DNA from: Acidimicrobiaceae bacterium
GTDB lineage: Bacteria > Actinomycetota > Acidimicrobiia > Acidimicrobiales > UBA8592
Assembly (NCBI GenBank): GCA_024641655.1
Contig: JAHECR010000004.1
Location: 1 to 64,000 of the forward strand
DNA: 64,000 nucleotides
Direction of reading: 5' to 3'
The position numbers were made by a program, and so were the translations under genes. The number at the start of each line of letters is the position of its first letter. Positions within the stretch are counted from its first letter, which is position 1. Shown here one piece after another: positions 38,197 through 48,864 of the stretch. The notes under the pieces were generated by a model. It saw nothing but the letters and a program-made list of their open reading frames with translations, did not search any database and was not told the DNA's origin.

Positions 38197-38649
38197 TCAG
38201 CCAGGCAGGTCCACCGCGACCCCGTCGTCGGGGGGAAGCAGCCCCAGTTCCTGCACCAGTTCGAGGATCGCCGACGATGGTGGAGCCCCGACGTAGGACC
38301 AGGTGACGACGCCTTCCGCGTCGGCGAGCACGATCGCGGGGACCGCATCGATGTGGTATCGCTCGTGGAGGTCCGAACGGGTGGGGAACACGATGTCCTG
38401 CACCGTCAGGTCGTCGAGATCGAGCGGTAGGACCACCTCACGGGCCTCCTGGCACGACAGGCAGGTCGCCGAGGTGAACAGTGCGAGGAGCCACGGAGCC
38501 CCGGGGTCGTCGAAGTCCCTGCGGTCGACCTGCTGGGGAACCGCGAAGGTCGGCGTACTCGGGGGATCGGGTCGGCGGCGGTTCACCACTACCGCGATCA
38601 GCACTGCAAGAGCCGTCAACGCGGCCACGAGAACGGCGGTGATCAACAC
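38197..38649 (-). CDS. Membrane-anchored thioredoxin-like protein
   Basis: 150 residues: N-terminal helix (VLITAVLVAALTALAVLIAVV) and a thioredoxin-fold domain with CxxC in TSATCLSCQEA, cis-Pro region AVPAIVLAD and the end ILELVQELG. It should act outside the membrane in disulfide exchange. The GTG at 38649 begins 16 nt after the ftsH stop, so the two are probably co-transcribed. A longer upstream frame overlaps ftsH and was rejected. Confidence 0.75.
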   Translation of the reverse strand: MLITAVLVAALTALAVLIAVVVNRRRPDPPSTPTFAVPQQVDRRDFDDPGAPWLLALFTSATCLSCQEAREVVLPLDLDDLTVQDIVFPTRSDLHERYHIDAVPAIVLADAEGVVTWSYVGAPPSSAILELVQELGLLPPDDGVAVDLPG

Positions 38650-38665
38650 CGGACGGAGACCTGGG

Positions 38666-40630
<1,965 letters not shown>

Positions 40631-40694
40631 GGCCTGTCATGGTAGTGGTGTCGGCCTCGCTTGATTCGGCGCAACGCGGGTTAGCCTCGCGCGG

Positions 40695-41540
40695 GTGACC
40701 GACGACCCTTCTGGCGGGGTGATGACCCAGGCGCCTCGCACGGGCCTCTCTGCTCACGTAAAGGCCGGGCCGCTCCCGCCTGGTGTCGAGTGGCGCCGCT
40801 GGGGTCTGGCCGAACCGTTCGTCGGGCTCGTGCTGGCACAGGTGGCCGCAGGCATCGTCGGGATCGCCCTGCTGAGTGCGGGCGACTACGACAGCGCATC
40901 GGATTTCCCGATGTGGGCGATCGCGCTCTCGACCCTTCCACTCCAGCTCACGATGGCGGGCGTCGCGATAGGCGTGGCCCGCCGACTCGGCGGCGGCGCC
41001 GTGCGCGACTTCGCGGTCGGGATGCACGTCGGCGACGCCGTGCGGGGCTTCCTGACGGGCGTCGCCGCCCAGCTCGTGCTCGTGCCCCTCGTGACCTATC
41101 CGGTGCTCTGGCTGCTGCGGGTGGACACCTCACGGGTCGACGATGCGGCGCGTGACCTCACCGATCGCGCCGATGATCCCGTCGGGGTCGTGCTCCTGGT
41201 CCTCGTGGTCGGCGTCTTCGCCCCCATCGCCGAGGAGTTGTTCTTCCGCGGCCTGCTCTACGGGGCCTACCGGAAGCGCTGCAACCTGCCCTGGCTCGCA
41301 GACGCCCTCCCGGGCCGGATCGACGCCGCGGCTCCCCGCTGGAACATCGGTGTCGCAACGGTCCTGTCAGCGGGGGTGTTCGCCATGGTGCACTTCGAGC
41401 CGGTGGTCCTTCCCGGGTTGTTCGCGGCCGGCGTCGTCTTCGCCAGGGTGTACGAGCGGCGCGGCCGGCTCGGGGCGGCAATGTGGGCCCACGCCGGCTT
41501 CAACGCGACGACGCTGGTCCTGCTCCTGCTCGTCGACTGA
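40695..41540 (+). CDS. CPBP-family (CAAX-type, Abi) intramembrane metalloprotease
   Basis: 281 residues with about seven hydrophobic segments. The CPBP motifs are present: EELFFRGLLYG, FAMVHF and HAGFN, giving the Glu/His metal site within the membrane. Bacterial members process membrane or small peptides, and some confer immunity to bacteriocins. TAGCCT (40682-40687) lies 7 nt before the GTG at 40695. It is divergent from ftsH, with only 64 nt between the two starts. Confidence 0.85.
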   Translation: MTDDPSGGVMTQAPRTGLSAHVKAGPLPPGVEWRRWGLAEPFVGLVLAQVAAGIVGIALLSAGDYDSASDFPMWAIALSTLPLQLTMAGVAIGVARRLGGGAVRDFAVGMHVGDAVRGFLTGVAAQLVLVPLVTYPVLWLLRVDTSRVDDAARDLTDRADDPVGVVLLVLVVGVFAPIAEELFFRGLLYGAYRKRCNLPWLADALPGRIDAAAPRWNIGVATVLSAGVFAMVHFEPVVLPGLFAAGVVFARVYERRGRLGAAMWAHAGFNATTLVLLLLVD

Positions 41541-41604
41541 CCGCATCGCGAGACGGTGGGCCGATTCACGGCGCTCGCCAGGCGGGTTTGGGTAGCGTCG
41601 ACGC

Positions 41605-42951
41605 ATGGCCGACTTCGACTCGATCTTCAAGGCGTACGACATCCGCGGGGTGTTCCCCGATCAGATCGATGCGGAGGTGTGTCGGGCCATCGGCGCTGCG
41701 TTCGCCCGCTTCGTCGCCGACGACGCTCCTGGTGTGGGGTCGATCGCGGTGGGTCACGACATGCGGCCGTCGGCCGAGGAGTTGGTGCCGGCGTTCATCG
41801 ATGGGGTCACGAGCCAGGGCCTCGACGTCGTGTCCATCGGCCTGGCTTCCACCGACATGGTCTACTTCGCCGCCGGGCGCCTCGACATGCCCGCTGCGGT
41901 GTTCACGGCTTCGCACAACCCTGCCCAGTACAACGGGATCAAGATGTGCCGGCGCGGGGCGGCGCCGATCGGCGAGGAGTCGGGCCTGCTTGCGATTCGA
42001 GACCTCGCCGCTCGCGGCCTGGATCCGGTCGGCACCAAGGGCACGGTGAGCGCCCGGGTCATGCTCGACGAGTTCGCCGACCACGTCCTGAGCTTCATCG
42101 ACGGGTCGGCGTTGCGGAGGATGAAGATTGTCGCCGACACGGCGAACGGGATGGGCGGGCTCGTCGTCCCGGCCGTCTTCGACCGGCTGCCGGTCGATCT
42201 CGAGATCCTGTTTCCCGAGCTCGACGGCACGTTCCCCAACCACCCTGCCGATCCGATCAACCCCGCGAATCTCGTCGATCTCCAGACCCGGGTGCGCGAG
42301 ACCGGAGCCGACCTCGGGCTCGCGTTCGACGGCGACGCTGACCGGGTGTTCCTCGTCGACGAGAAGGCACAACCGGTCTCGGGTTCGCTGACCACCGCCA
42401 TCGTCGCCGCCGGGATGCTTGCGAAGTACCCGGGTGCATCGGTGATCCACAACCTGATTTGCTCGAAGGCCGTCCCGGAGATCATCGCCGAGCGTGGCGG
42501 CACACCCGTGCGGTCTCGAGTCGGTCATTCGTTCATCAAGCAACTGATGGCCGAGACGGGAGCGGTTTTCGGTGGTGAGCACTCGGGTCACTACTACTTC
42601 CGTGACAACTTCCGTGCGGATTCGGGTCTGATCGCCACCGTGGTGATCCTGGAGGAGCTTGCGCGCTCCGGGGTACCGCTCTCGGAGCTCCGGAAGCCCT
42701 TCGAGCGGTACCGGGCATCGGGCGAGATCAACACGACCGTCACCGATCAGCAGGCCGTGCTCGATCGTGTGGCTGCGGCGTACGGGGGAGCAGGCATCGA
42801 TCGCCTCGACGGACTCACCGTCGATCTTGGCGACTGGTGGTTCAACCTGCGGCCATCGAACACCGAGCCGTTGCTGCGGCTCAATCTCGAGGCGCCGACC
42901 GATGTCGAGGTCGACGCCCATGTGGCCGAGGTCCAGGCCCTCATGCAGTGA
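41605..42951 (+). CDS. manB: Phosphomannomutase/phosphoglucomutase
   Basis: 448 residues. The four alpha-D-phosphohexomutase motifs are in order: phosphoserine loop TASHNPAQYNG (about 98), metal loop DGDADR (about 244), sugar-binding GGEHSGHYYF and phosphate-binding RPSNTEP near the end. It interconverts hexose-6- and hexose-1-phosphates; mannose-1-phosphate would feed GDP-mannose for Gmd/Rmd and mannosylated lipids. TAGCGT (41593-41598) lies 6 nt before the ATG. Synteny with actinobacterial manB upstream of a Trm112-like gene supports the name. Confidence 0.9.
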   Translation: MADFDSIFKAYDIRGVFPDQIDAEVCRAIGAAFARFVADDAPGVGSIAVGHDMRPSAEELVPAFIDGVTSQGLDVVSIGLASTDMVYFAAGRLDMPAAVFTASHNPAQYNGIKMCRRGAAPIGEESGLLAIRDLAARGLDPVGTKGTVSARVMLDEFADHVLSFIDGSALRRMKIVADTANGMGGLVVPAVFDRLPVDLEILFPELDGTFPNHPADPINPANLVDLQTRVRETGADLGLAFDGDADRVFLVDEKAQPVSGSLTTAIVAAGMLAKYPGASVIHNLICSKAVPEIIAERGGTPVRSRVGHSFIKQLMAETGAVFGGEHSGHYYFRDNFRADSGLIATVVILEELARSGVPLSELRKPFERYRASGEINTTVTDQQAVLDRVAAAYGGAGIDRLDGLTVDLGDWWFNLRPSNTEPLLRLNLEAPTDVEVDAHVAEVQALMQ

Positions 42952-43009
42952 GGATGCGAGGTGTGGGCAGCCTCGATGGCCCCGCCTTGGGACCACTACA
43001 CTCGTCGCC

Positions 43010-43216
43010 ATGGCTCTCGACCAGCGCTTGCTCGACATCCTCGTCTGTCCCGACGACAAGGGGGACCTGCGCTACTTCGAGGCGGAGTCCATCTTGTACA
43101 ACCCGCGTCTGCACCGGGCATACCCGATCACCGACGGCATTCCGGTGCTGCTCATCGACGAGGCACGCACCGTCGACGACGCCGAACACGAGCGCCTGAT
43201 GGGCGCGACCGGCTGA
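43010..43216 (+). CDS. Trm112-like small protein
   Basis: 68 residues with the layout LLDILVCPDDKGDLRYF...PITDGIPVLL of the YcaR/Trm112p family. The zinc-binding cysteines are reduced to a single Cys, so it likely no longer binds zinc. Family members activate or stabilise partner enzymes such as methyltransferases. TACACT (42997-43002) lies 7 nt before the ATG. It follows manB closely, as in other Actinobacteria. Confidence 0.82.
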   Translation: MALDQRLLDILVCPDDKGDLRYFEAESILYNPRLHRAYPITDGIPVLLIDEARTVDDAEHERLMGATG

Positions 43217-43311
43217 TCGTCATGTCGGCGTCGGGCCTCCGGAACCCCGCTCGCCGCGGCGGCGCGTCCCAGAGCGCTCAACAACGGTCTCGCCATGCCG
43301 ATTGCGTGGCT

Positions 43312-43905
43312 ATGGCGTCCATCACCGCGTCCAATCTGAGTCTCGTGCCACCACGACGCCTCGGCGCGCTCCTCGCCGAGCGACGCAGCCAGTACTCCTT
43401 CAGTGTCGAGGAGATGGCTCGCCGGTCGATGGGGCGCTTCGACACGGCCGCCCTCGAGGCGATCGAGGCGGGTGTCGCAACGATCGACGACGGCGACATC
43501 GAGTCGCTGAGTCTGCTCTACGAGTTCAATTCGACGCCGCCGCGACCACAGCGCTCCAAGCTCATCCTCGCGACGGACGAAGACGTGCCACTTCCCTTCG
43601 ACTCGGCCGCCTTCGACGACGCCATGGTCGACGCCGTGCTCACCCGGTATGTCGCGTTGTTGCACTTGCTGCGCAACGTCGCCATTGGCGAGGACCTCCC
43701 GTTGCGCGCCGACGACCTCGAGATGCTCTCGGAGGCCTTCTCCCTGAGTGAGCAAGCCGTCACCGAGCGCGTGACCGTGATCAGGGCGACCCGAGCGGCC
43801 GAGGTCGCCGAGCAGGCAGAACGGATGCGTCGCCGCCTGGTGGTGCCGGCCGCCGGTCTTCTCGTCGGTCCCACGCCCGCAGGCATGCTCGTCCTCGTGA
43901 AGTGA
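43312..43905 (+). CDS. HTH-like/TM protein, short paralogue of the next gene
   Basis: About 197 residues, collinear with residues 1-196 of the downstream protein: shared NLSLVPPRRLGALLAERR start, helical HTH-like domain (residues 10-75), a middle domain (TRYVALLHLLR...LRADDLEML) and a final hydrophobic segment RRRLVVPAAGLLVG. It stops right after that segment, so the extracytoplasmic peptidase domain of its paralogue is missing. The segment contains two prolines and may span the membrane poorly. An in-frame ATG at 43222 would add 30 low-complexity residues. It overlaps the next gene (GTGA). Confidence 0.7.
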   Translation: MASITASNLSLVPPRRLGALLAERRSQYSFSVEEMARRSMGRFDTAALEAIEAGVATIDDGDIESLSLLYEFNSTPPRPQRSKLILATDEDVPLPFDSAAFDDAMVDAVLTRYVALLHLLRNVAIGEDLPLRADDLEMLSEAFSLSEQAVTERVTVIRATRAAEVAEQAERMRRRLVVPAAGLLVGPTPAGMLVLVK

Positions 43906-45038
43906 CGACCGAACTCTCACTCGTCCCGCCGCGACGTCTCGGCGAGTTGCTCGTCGAGCGCCGGACTTCGCTGGGGCTGACCATCGAGGACCTCGCGAGC
44001 GCCGAATCGACCTTCGGTTCGGCGGATCTCCGTGCCATCGAGCGCGGTGAACGCGCCCTCGACGACGCCCAGGTGCACCGCCTGCTGCAGCTCTACAAAG
44101 CCGACGCCGGACCGGTGATTCCCGAACGCTCACAGCTGGTGATCGACCTCGATGAGGGCTCGCTGTCGGTCGCCGATCGGGCGCTGGTCTTGCCCATCGG
44201 TACCGACCTCACGACCGAGTTCGACGATGTCCTGGGCCGGTACCTGTCGCTGCTCTACCTCCTGCGAGGCCTGGAGCCTGGCGAGCACGTGTCGCTGCGC
44301 GACGACGACCTCGCGGTGTTGGCGGTTGCGCTCGGGCGACCGGTCGGCGAAGTACGGGCGCGTCTGAAGGCGTTGATGCTCGCGGGGCGGGCGGAACCGT
44401 GGTTCCAGCGTCTACGCCACCGCCTCGCCGTGCCCGCTGCCGGCGTGCTCGTCGGCCTCACAGCGGTCGGCGGACTCGTGATCGTGCAGGCGCCGCGTCC
44501 GAGCAGGCCCACGGTCGAACCGGCGCCGGCGGCGAGCGCGGTCGACCTGATCGAACCGCTCACGATCACGCGCGGTCAGACCGACACGATCGCCGTCACC
44601 GACGGCCCGACCGCGGTCGGGCGTGCCGCCGAGAGCCTCATCGACTACCCGATCGGGGCGATCCTGACGGGATGGCAGGTCGAGTTCGAGGGCCCCCGGG
44701 ACGGTTACCGCGGCAACACCAACACCGTGAACCGCACCATCACCGTGTACGTGAGCGAGGACGACTCGCCGCAGGCAGTTTCGGAAGTGCTGGCCCACGA
44801 GGTCGGTCACGCCCTCGACGTGATGTACCTCGACGACACCGACCGGGCTCGGTGGAGTGCCGCACGCGGCATCAACGGCGAGTGGTGGCCCGAGAGCGGT
44901 GGCGCGGACTTCGACGTCGGCGCGGGCGACTTCGCCGAAGCGGTCGCCGCGCTCTTGACCGGTTCGCCGAGCAACTCCACCCACGGCGAGTTCTCGACTG
45001 TAGATCTCGCGATGGTCCGCGAGCTGATCCCCGATTGA
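43902..45038 (+). CDS. HTH-like domain, membrane helix and extracytoplasmic HEXXH metallopeptidase
   Basis: 378 residues. Residues 5-70 form an Xre/RodZ-like helical domain (LGELLVERRTSLGLTIEDLA...LRAIERGER), residues 100-170 a second helical domain, 174-196 a membrane helix, and 215-378 an exported domain with HEVGH (299-303). Glu346 in GDFAEAVAA is a likely third zinc ligand, so it looks like a small gluzincin. The plan (cytoplasmic regulator-like domain, membrane helix, outside protease) suggests a signalling or wall-linked protease. I do not know a described family with this order. Overlaps its short paralogue upstream. Confidence 0.75.
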   Translation: MTTELSLVPPRRLGELLVERRTSLGLTIEDLASAESTFGSADLRAIERGERALDDAQVHRLLQLYKADAGPVIPERSQLVIDLDEGSLSVADRALVLPIGTDLTTEFDDVLGRYLSLLYLLRGLEPGEHVSLRDDDLAVLAVALGRPVGEVRARLKALMLAGRAEPWFQRLRHRLAVPAAGVLVGLTAVGGLVIVQAPRPSRPTVEPAPAASAVDLIEPLTITRGQTDTIAVTDGPTAVGRAAESLIDYPIGAILTGWQVEFEGPRDGYRGNTNTVNRTITVYVSEDDSPQAVSEVLAHEVGHALDVMYLDDTDRARWSAARGINGEWWPESGGADFDVGAGDFAEAVAALLTGSPSNSTHGEFSTVDLAMVRELIPD

Positions 45039-45164
45039 CTTCGCGCGGATCGAGAGGGAGCCCCGGCGAGCCTGCCTAGACTCCTAGGCCGGGCTGCACG
45101 AGCGGTGTCAGACGACCCCAGCCCTCCTGCACAGACCCTCGAACGACGCACGGAGGTGCCGCTC

Positions 45165-46619
<1,455 letters not shown>

Positions 46620-46666
46620 GGGCCGAGCAGGTCCACGGTTCGCGCCTGGCCCGCTAACGTGGCGCC

Positions 46667-47122
46667 ATGATCCTTGCTGCGACCACCGACACTGGCTACA
46701 AGCTTCTCCTGATCCTGCACCTCCTCGCGGTCATCGTCGCCCTTGCCCCGGCGGTGGCACACCCGATCATGGCGAACCAGGCCAAACGCCTCGACCACTC
46801 GGCGCGCAACGCCCTGTACGGGTTCATGGCCACGAACAGCCAGCGGGTGTACGGCACCGGGCTCGTGCTCGCGGGGGTGTTCGGCTTCGGTCTCGTCGGC
46901 ATGTCGAGCGACGAGTACTCGATGTCGGAGGGCTGGCTCGCTGCTGCGGTGATCATCTGGATCGCGATGACGGGAATCCTGCACGCGGCGCTCGCCCCGG
47001 CCGAACGCAGACTCGGTACGGGCGACAGTGCCGCCGAGTCACGCGTCCAGGCCGCAGGCGGTGCGATCACGCTCCTCGCTGTGGTCATGCTCTATCTCAT
47101 GGTGTTCCAGCCGGGACACTGA
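46667..47122 (+). CDS. DUF2269 family membrane protein, 3' end inside a repeat array
   Basis: 151 residues with four hydrophobic helices (LLLILHLLAVIVALAPAV; GLVLAGVFGFGLVG; AAAVIIWIAMTGIL; ITLLAVVMLYLMV). The pattern fits DUF2269, integral membrane proteins of unknown role. TAACGT (46655-46660) lies 6 nt before the ATG. The last six codons (VFQPGH) and stop are the first unit of a 29-bp tandem repeat that continues downstream, so the gene end itself has been duplicated. Confidence 0.8.
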   Translation: MILAATTDTGYKLLLILHLLAVIVALAPAVAHPIMANQAKRLDHSARNALYGFMATNSQRVYGTGLVLAGVFGFGLVGMSSDEYSMSEGWLAAAVIIWIAMTGILHAALAPAERRLGTGDSAAESRVQAAGGAITLLAVVMLYLMVFQPGH

Positions 47123-47239
47123 GTGGGTGGGTGTTCCAGCCGGGACACTGAGTGGGTGGGTGTTCCAGCCGGGACACTGAGTGGGTGGGTGTTCCAGCCG
47201 GGACACCGAGTGGGTGGGTGTTCCAGCCGGGACACTGAC
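47102..47239 (+). repeat. 29-bp tandem repeat array, each unit a hairpin
   Basis: Units start at 47102, 47131, 47160, 47189 and 47218: four full copies and a partial fifth, with a single T-to-C change in the fourth. Each unit contains GTGTTCC AGCC GGGACAC, a 7-bp stem (one G-T pair) with a 4-nt loop. The first unit includes the DUF2269 stop codon. No spacers separate the units, so it is not a CRISPR array. It could act as a chain of weak terminators or mRNA 3'-end stabilisers. Confidence 0.9.
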
Positions 47240-47329
47240 GTAGGGGAGCCGACGGCGCGCTTCCCGGCACGTCGTGACCTCGCTCGGCACCGTCGTCGAC
47301 TGTCACAGGGTGCGGTCTACCTTGGCCCG

Positions 47330-47989
47330 ATGGTGCTCGGTGATCTGGTGTTTCCGAGTCGGTGCGCAGGCTGTGGGGCCTTCGGGTCCTCGCCGTGTCG
47401 GGCTTGCGTCGATCGGCTTCGTCCTCTCGAGGAGATCGTCGTGGGTGGGGACCTCGATCGGTGCCTGGTGTTGGCCGAATACGACGAGGTCGCCCGCCGA
47501 CTCGTCGCACGCCTGAAGTATGGCGGAGTGCGGACGGGGGTCGAGTGGTTCGTGACGGCGATGGCGGGCCGGGTCATCGCCGCCGGTGAAGAGCCCGATC
47601 TGGTCACCTGGGTGCCGTCCGCGCCGCCCAACCGGCGGCGTCGGGGATTCGACCAGGGCGAGGTGTTGGCGCGTGCGGTCGCGGCACGGCTCGGGTTGCC
47701 GGCGGCGGCACTGTTCGCCCGAACCGGCAGCGCGACCCAGACGGGCCGCAGCCGTTCGGGTCGACTCGCCGGCCCGCCGATCTCCCTGCACGACGCCGGC
47801 ACCCGTCGCGGCGTCACGGTACGCGGCGCCGACGTCCTCGTCGTCGACGACGTGGTCACCACGGGGGCGACCCTGCGGCGGGCAGCCTCGCTGCTGCGGG
47901 ACGCGCGTGCCGCGCGGGTCGTTGGGGTGGCCGCCGCCCACGCGACCAACGCTGGGCGTCATCGTCACGAGCGCGTGGACAGGGCCTGA
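47330..47989 (+). CDS. comF: ComF family phosphoribosyltransferase-like protein
   Basis: 219 residues. N-terminal zinc-finger-like part (CAGCG...CRAC), then a type I PRTase domain with RGFDQGEVLARAV and the PRPP loop VLVVDDVVTTGAT. ComF proteins support DNA uptake in some bacteria; in Actinobacteria the gene commonly lies upstream of hpf and secA, as here. TACCTT (47318-47323) lies 6 nt before the ATG. A longer frame upstream runs through the tandem repeats and was rejected. Confidence 0.88.
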   Translation: MVLGDLVFPSRCAGCGAFGSSPCRACVDRLRPLEEIVVGGDLDRCLVLAEYDEVARRLVARLKYGGVRTGVEWFVTAMAGRVIAAGEEPDLVTWVPSAPPNRRRRGFDQGEVLARAVAARLGLPAAALFARTGSATQTGRSRSGRLAGPPISLHDAGTRRGVTVRGADVLVVDDVVTTGATLRRAASLLRDARAARVVGVAAAHATNAGRHRHERVDRA

Positions 47990-48020
47990 CATCGTGGACG
48001 ATTTTCGGTGACTTTCGGCC

Positions 48021-48050
48021 TTCACTCCGGCTGGCCGAGCGTTCTACAGT
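48021..48050 (+). promoter_or_regulatory. Probable promoter of hpf
   Basis: TTCACT (48021-48026) and TACAGT (48045-48050) are 18 nt apart and would produce an mRNA with a leader of about 70 nt ending in an AGGAGGT ribosome site (48114-48120). This makes hpf one of the clearly leadered genes of the window. Confidence 0.4.
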
Positions 48051-48128
48051 GGGGCTCCAACCTGGGACCGTCCCCCGATTTCGGTACCGCCCAGGACCTT
48101 GTCACACCTGTCCAGGAGGTCCCCCGAC

Positions 48129-48680
48129 GTGGATGTCACCATCAGCAGCCGTGGTATGCGAGTGACCCCCGAGCTCGAGGATTTCGTCCGTGAGAAGATC
48201 ACGAAGCTCGATCGCTACCTGACCCGCCTCGACCGGGCACAAGTGCACCTGCTGGAGGAGAAGAACCCTCGAATAGCGGACAAGGAAGTCTGCGAGATCC
48301 ACATCGATGGTGCTGGTCGTCACATTCACTGCAAGGCCAGCGGGCCCGATGAGCTGACCGCGATCGAACGCACGATCCACAAGGTCGAACGCAATCTGCG
48401 CAAGCTCAAGACGAAGGAAACCAACCAGCACCACTTCGCCGGTGGGCGCCACGACAAGTACCAGGAGGCACAGCCCGTGACGATTCCCGATGTGAGCGAG
48501 ATCGATTTCGTTCGCCAGAAGCAGATCGTGAGCGATCCGATGTCCGCCGTCGAGGCGGTACAACAGATGGAGATGCTCCGGCACGACTTCTTCTTGTTCA
48601 CCAACATCGAGAACGGTCAGGCGTCGGTGGTCTACAAGCGCCTCAGCGGGGACTACGGGTTGCTCGAGCACACCGAGTAA
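48129..48680 (+). CDS. hpf: Ribosome hibernation-promoting factor, long form
   Basis: 183 residues. N-terminal HPF/RaiA domain (DVTISSRGMRVTPELEDFVREKI) and a C-terminal dimerisation domain (EIDFVRQKQIVSDPMSAVEAVQQME...GDYGLLEH). The long form pairs 70S ribosomes into inactive 100S dimers during slow growth. The GTG at 48129 is chosen because AGGAGGT lies 8 nt upstream; an earlier in-frame start (48099) precedes that site. Placed between comF and secA as in many Actinobacteria. Confidence 0.93.
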   Translation: MDVTISSRGMRVTPELEDFVREKITKLDRYLTRLDRAQVHLLEEKNPRIADKEVCEIHIDGAGRHIHCKASGPDELTAIERTIHKVERNLRKLKTKETNQHHFAGGRHDKYQEAQPVTIPDVSEIDFVRQKQIVSDPMSAVEAVQQMEMLRHDFFLFTNIENGQASVVYKRLSGDYGLLEHTE

Positions 48681-48864
48681 TCAGGGGCGACGGCGGCGGA
48701 CGACAGGGCTGGTCCCTTGCCGCTCCGTTCCCGGGTGCGCGCCACGGGGGCGATCGCAACCGGGCGCGCTCGGCGCCGAGCGTTCACACCGCCGTCTGCG
48801 CACAGCCACGGTGCACGACCATGCCATCTTGCGCAGTCGTGCCGAGCGATAGGCTGTCCATCTC

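Noticed and set aside
45039-45164. SAH riboswitch upstream of ahcY
   Set aside because: The leader lacks the conserved SAH aptamer core and matching stems, as far as can be judged by eye.
47102-47239. CRISPR array
   Set aside because: The 29-bp units are directly adjacent with no spacers and no cas genes nearby; it is a tandem repeat.
47123-47329. N-terminal extension of ComF through the repeat array
   Set aside because: It would encode repeated repeat-derived peptides; the ATG at 47330 has a well-placed TACCTT box and begins the family-like sequence.
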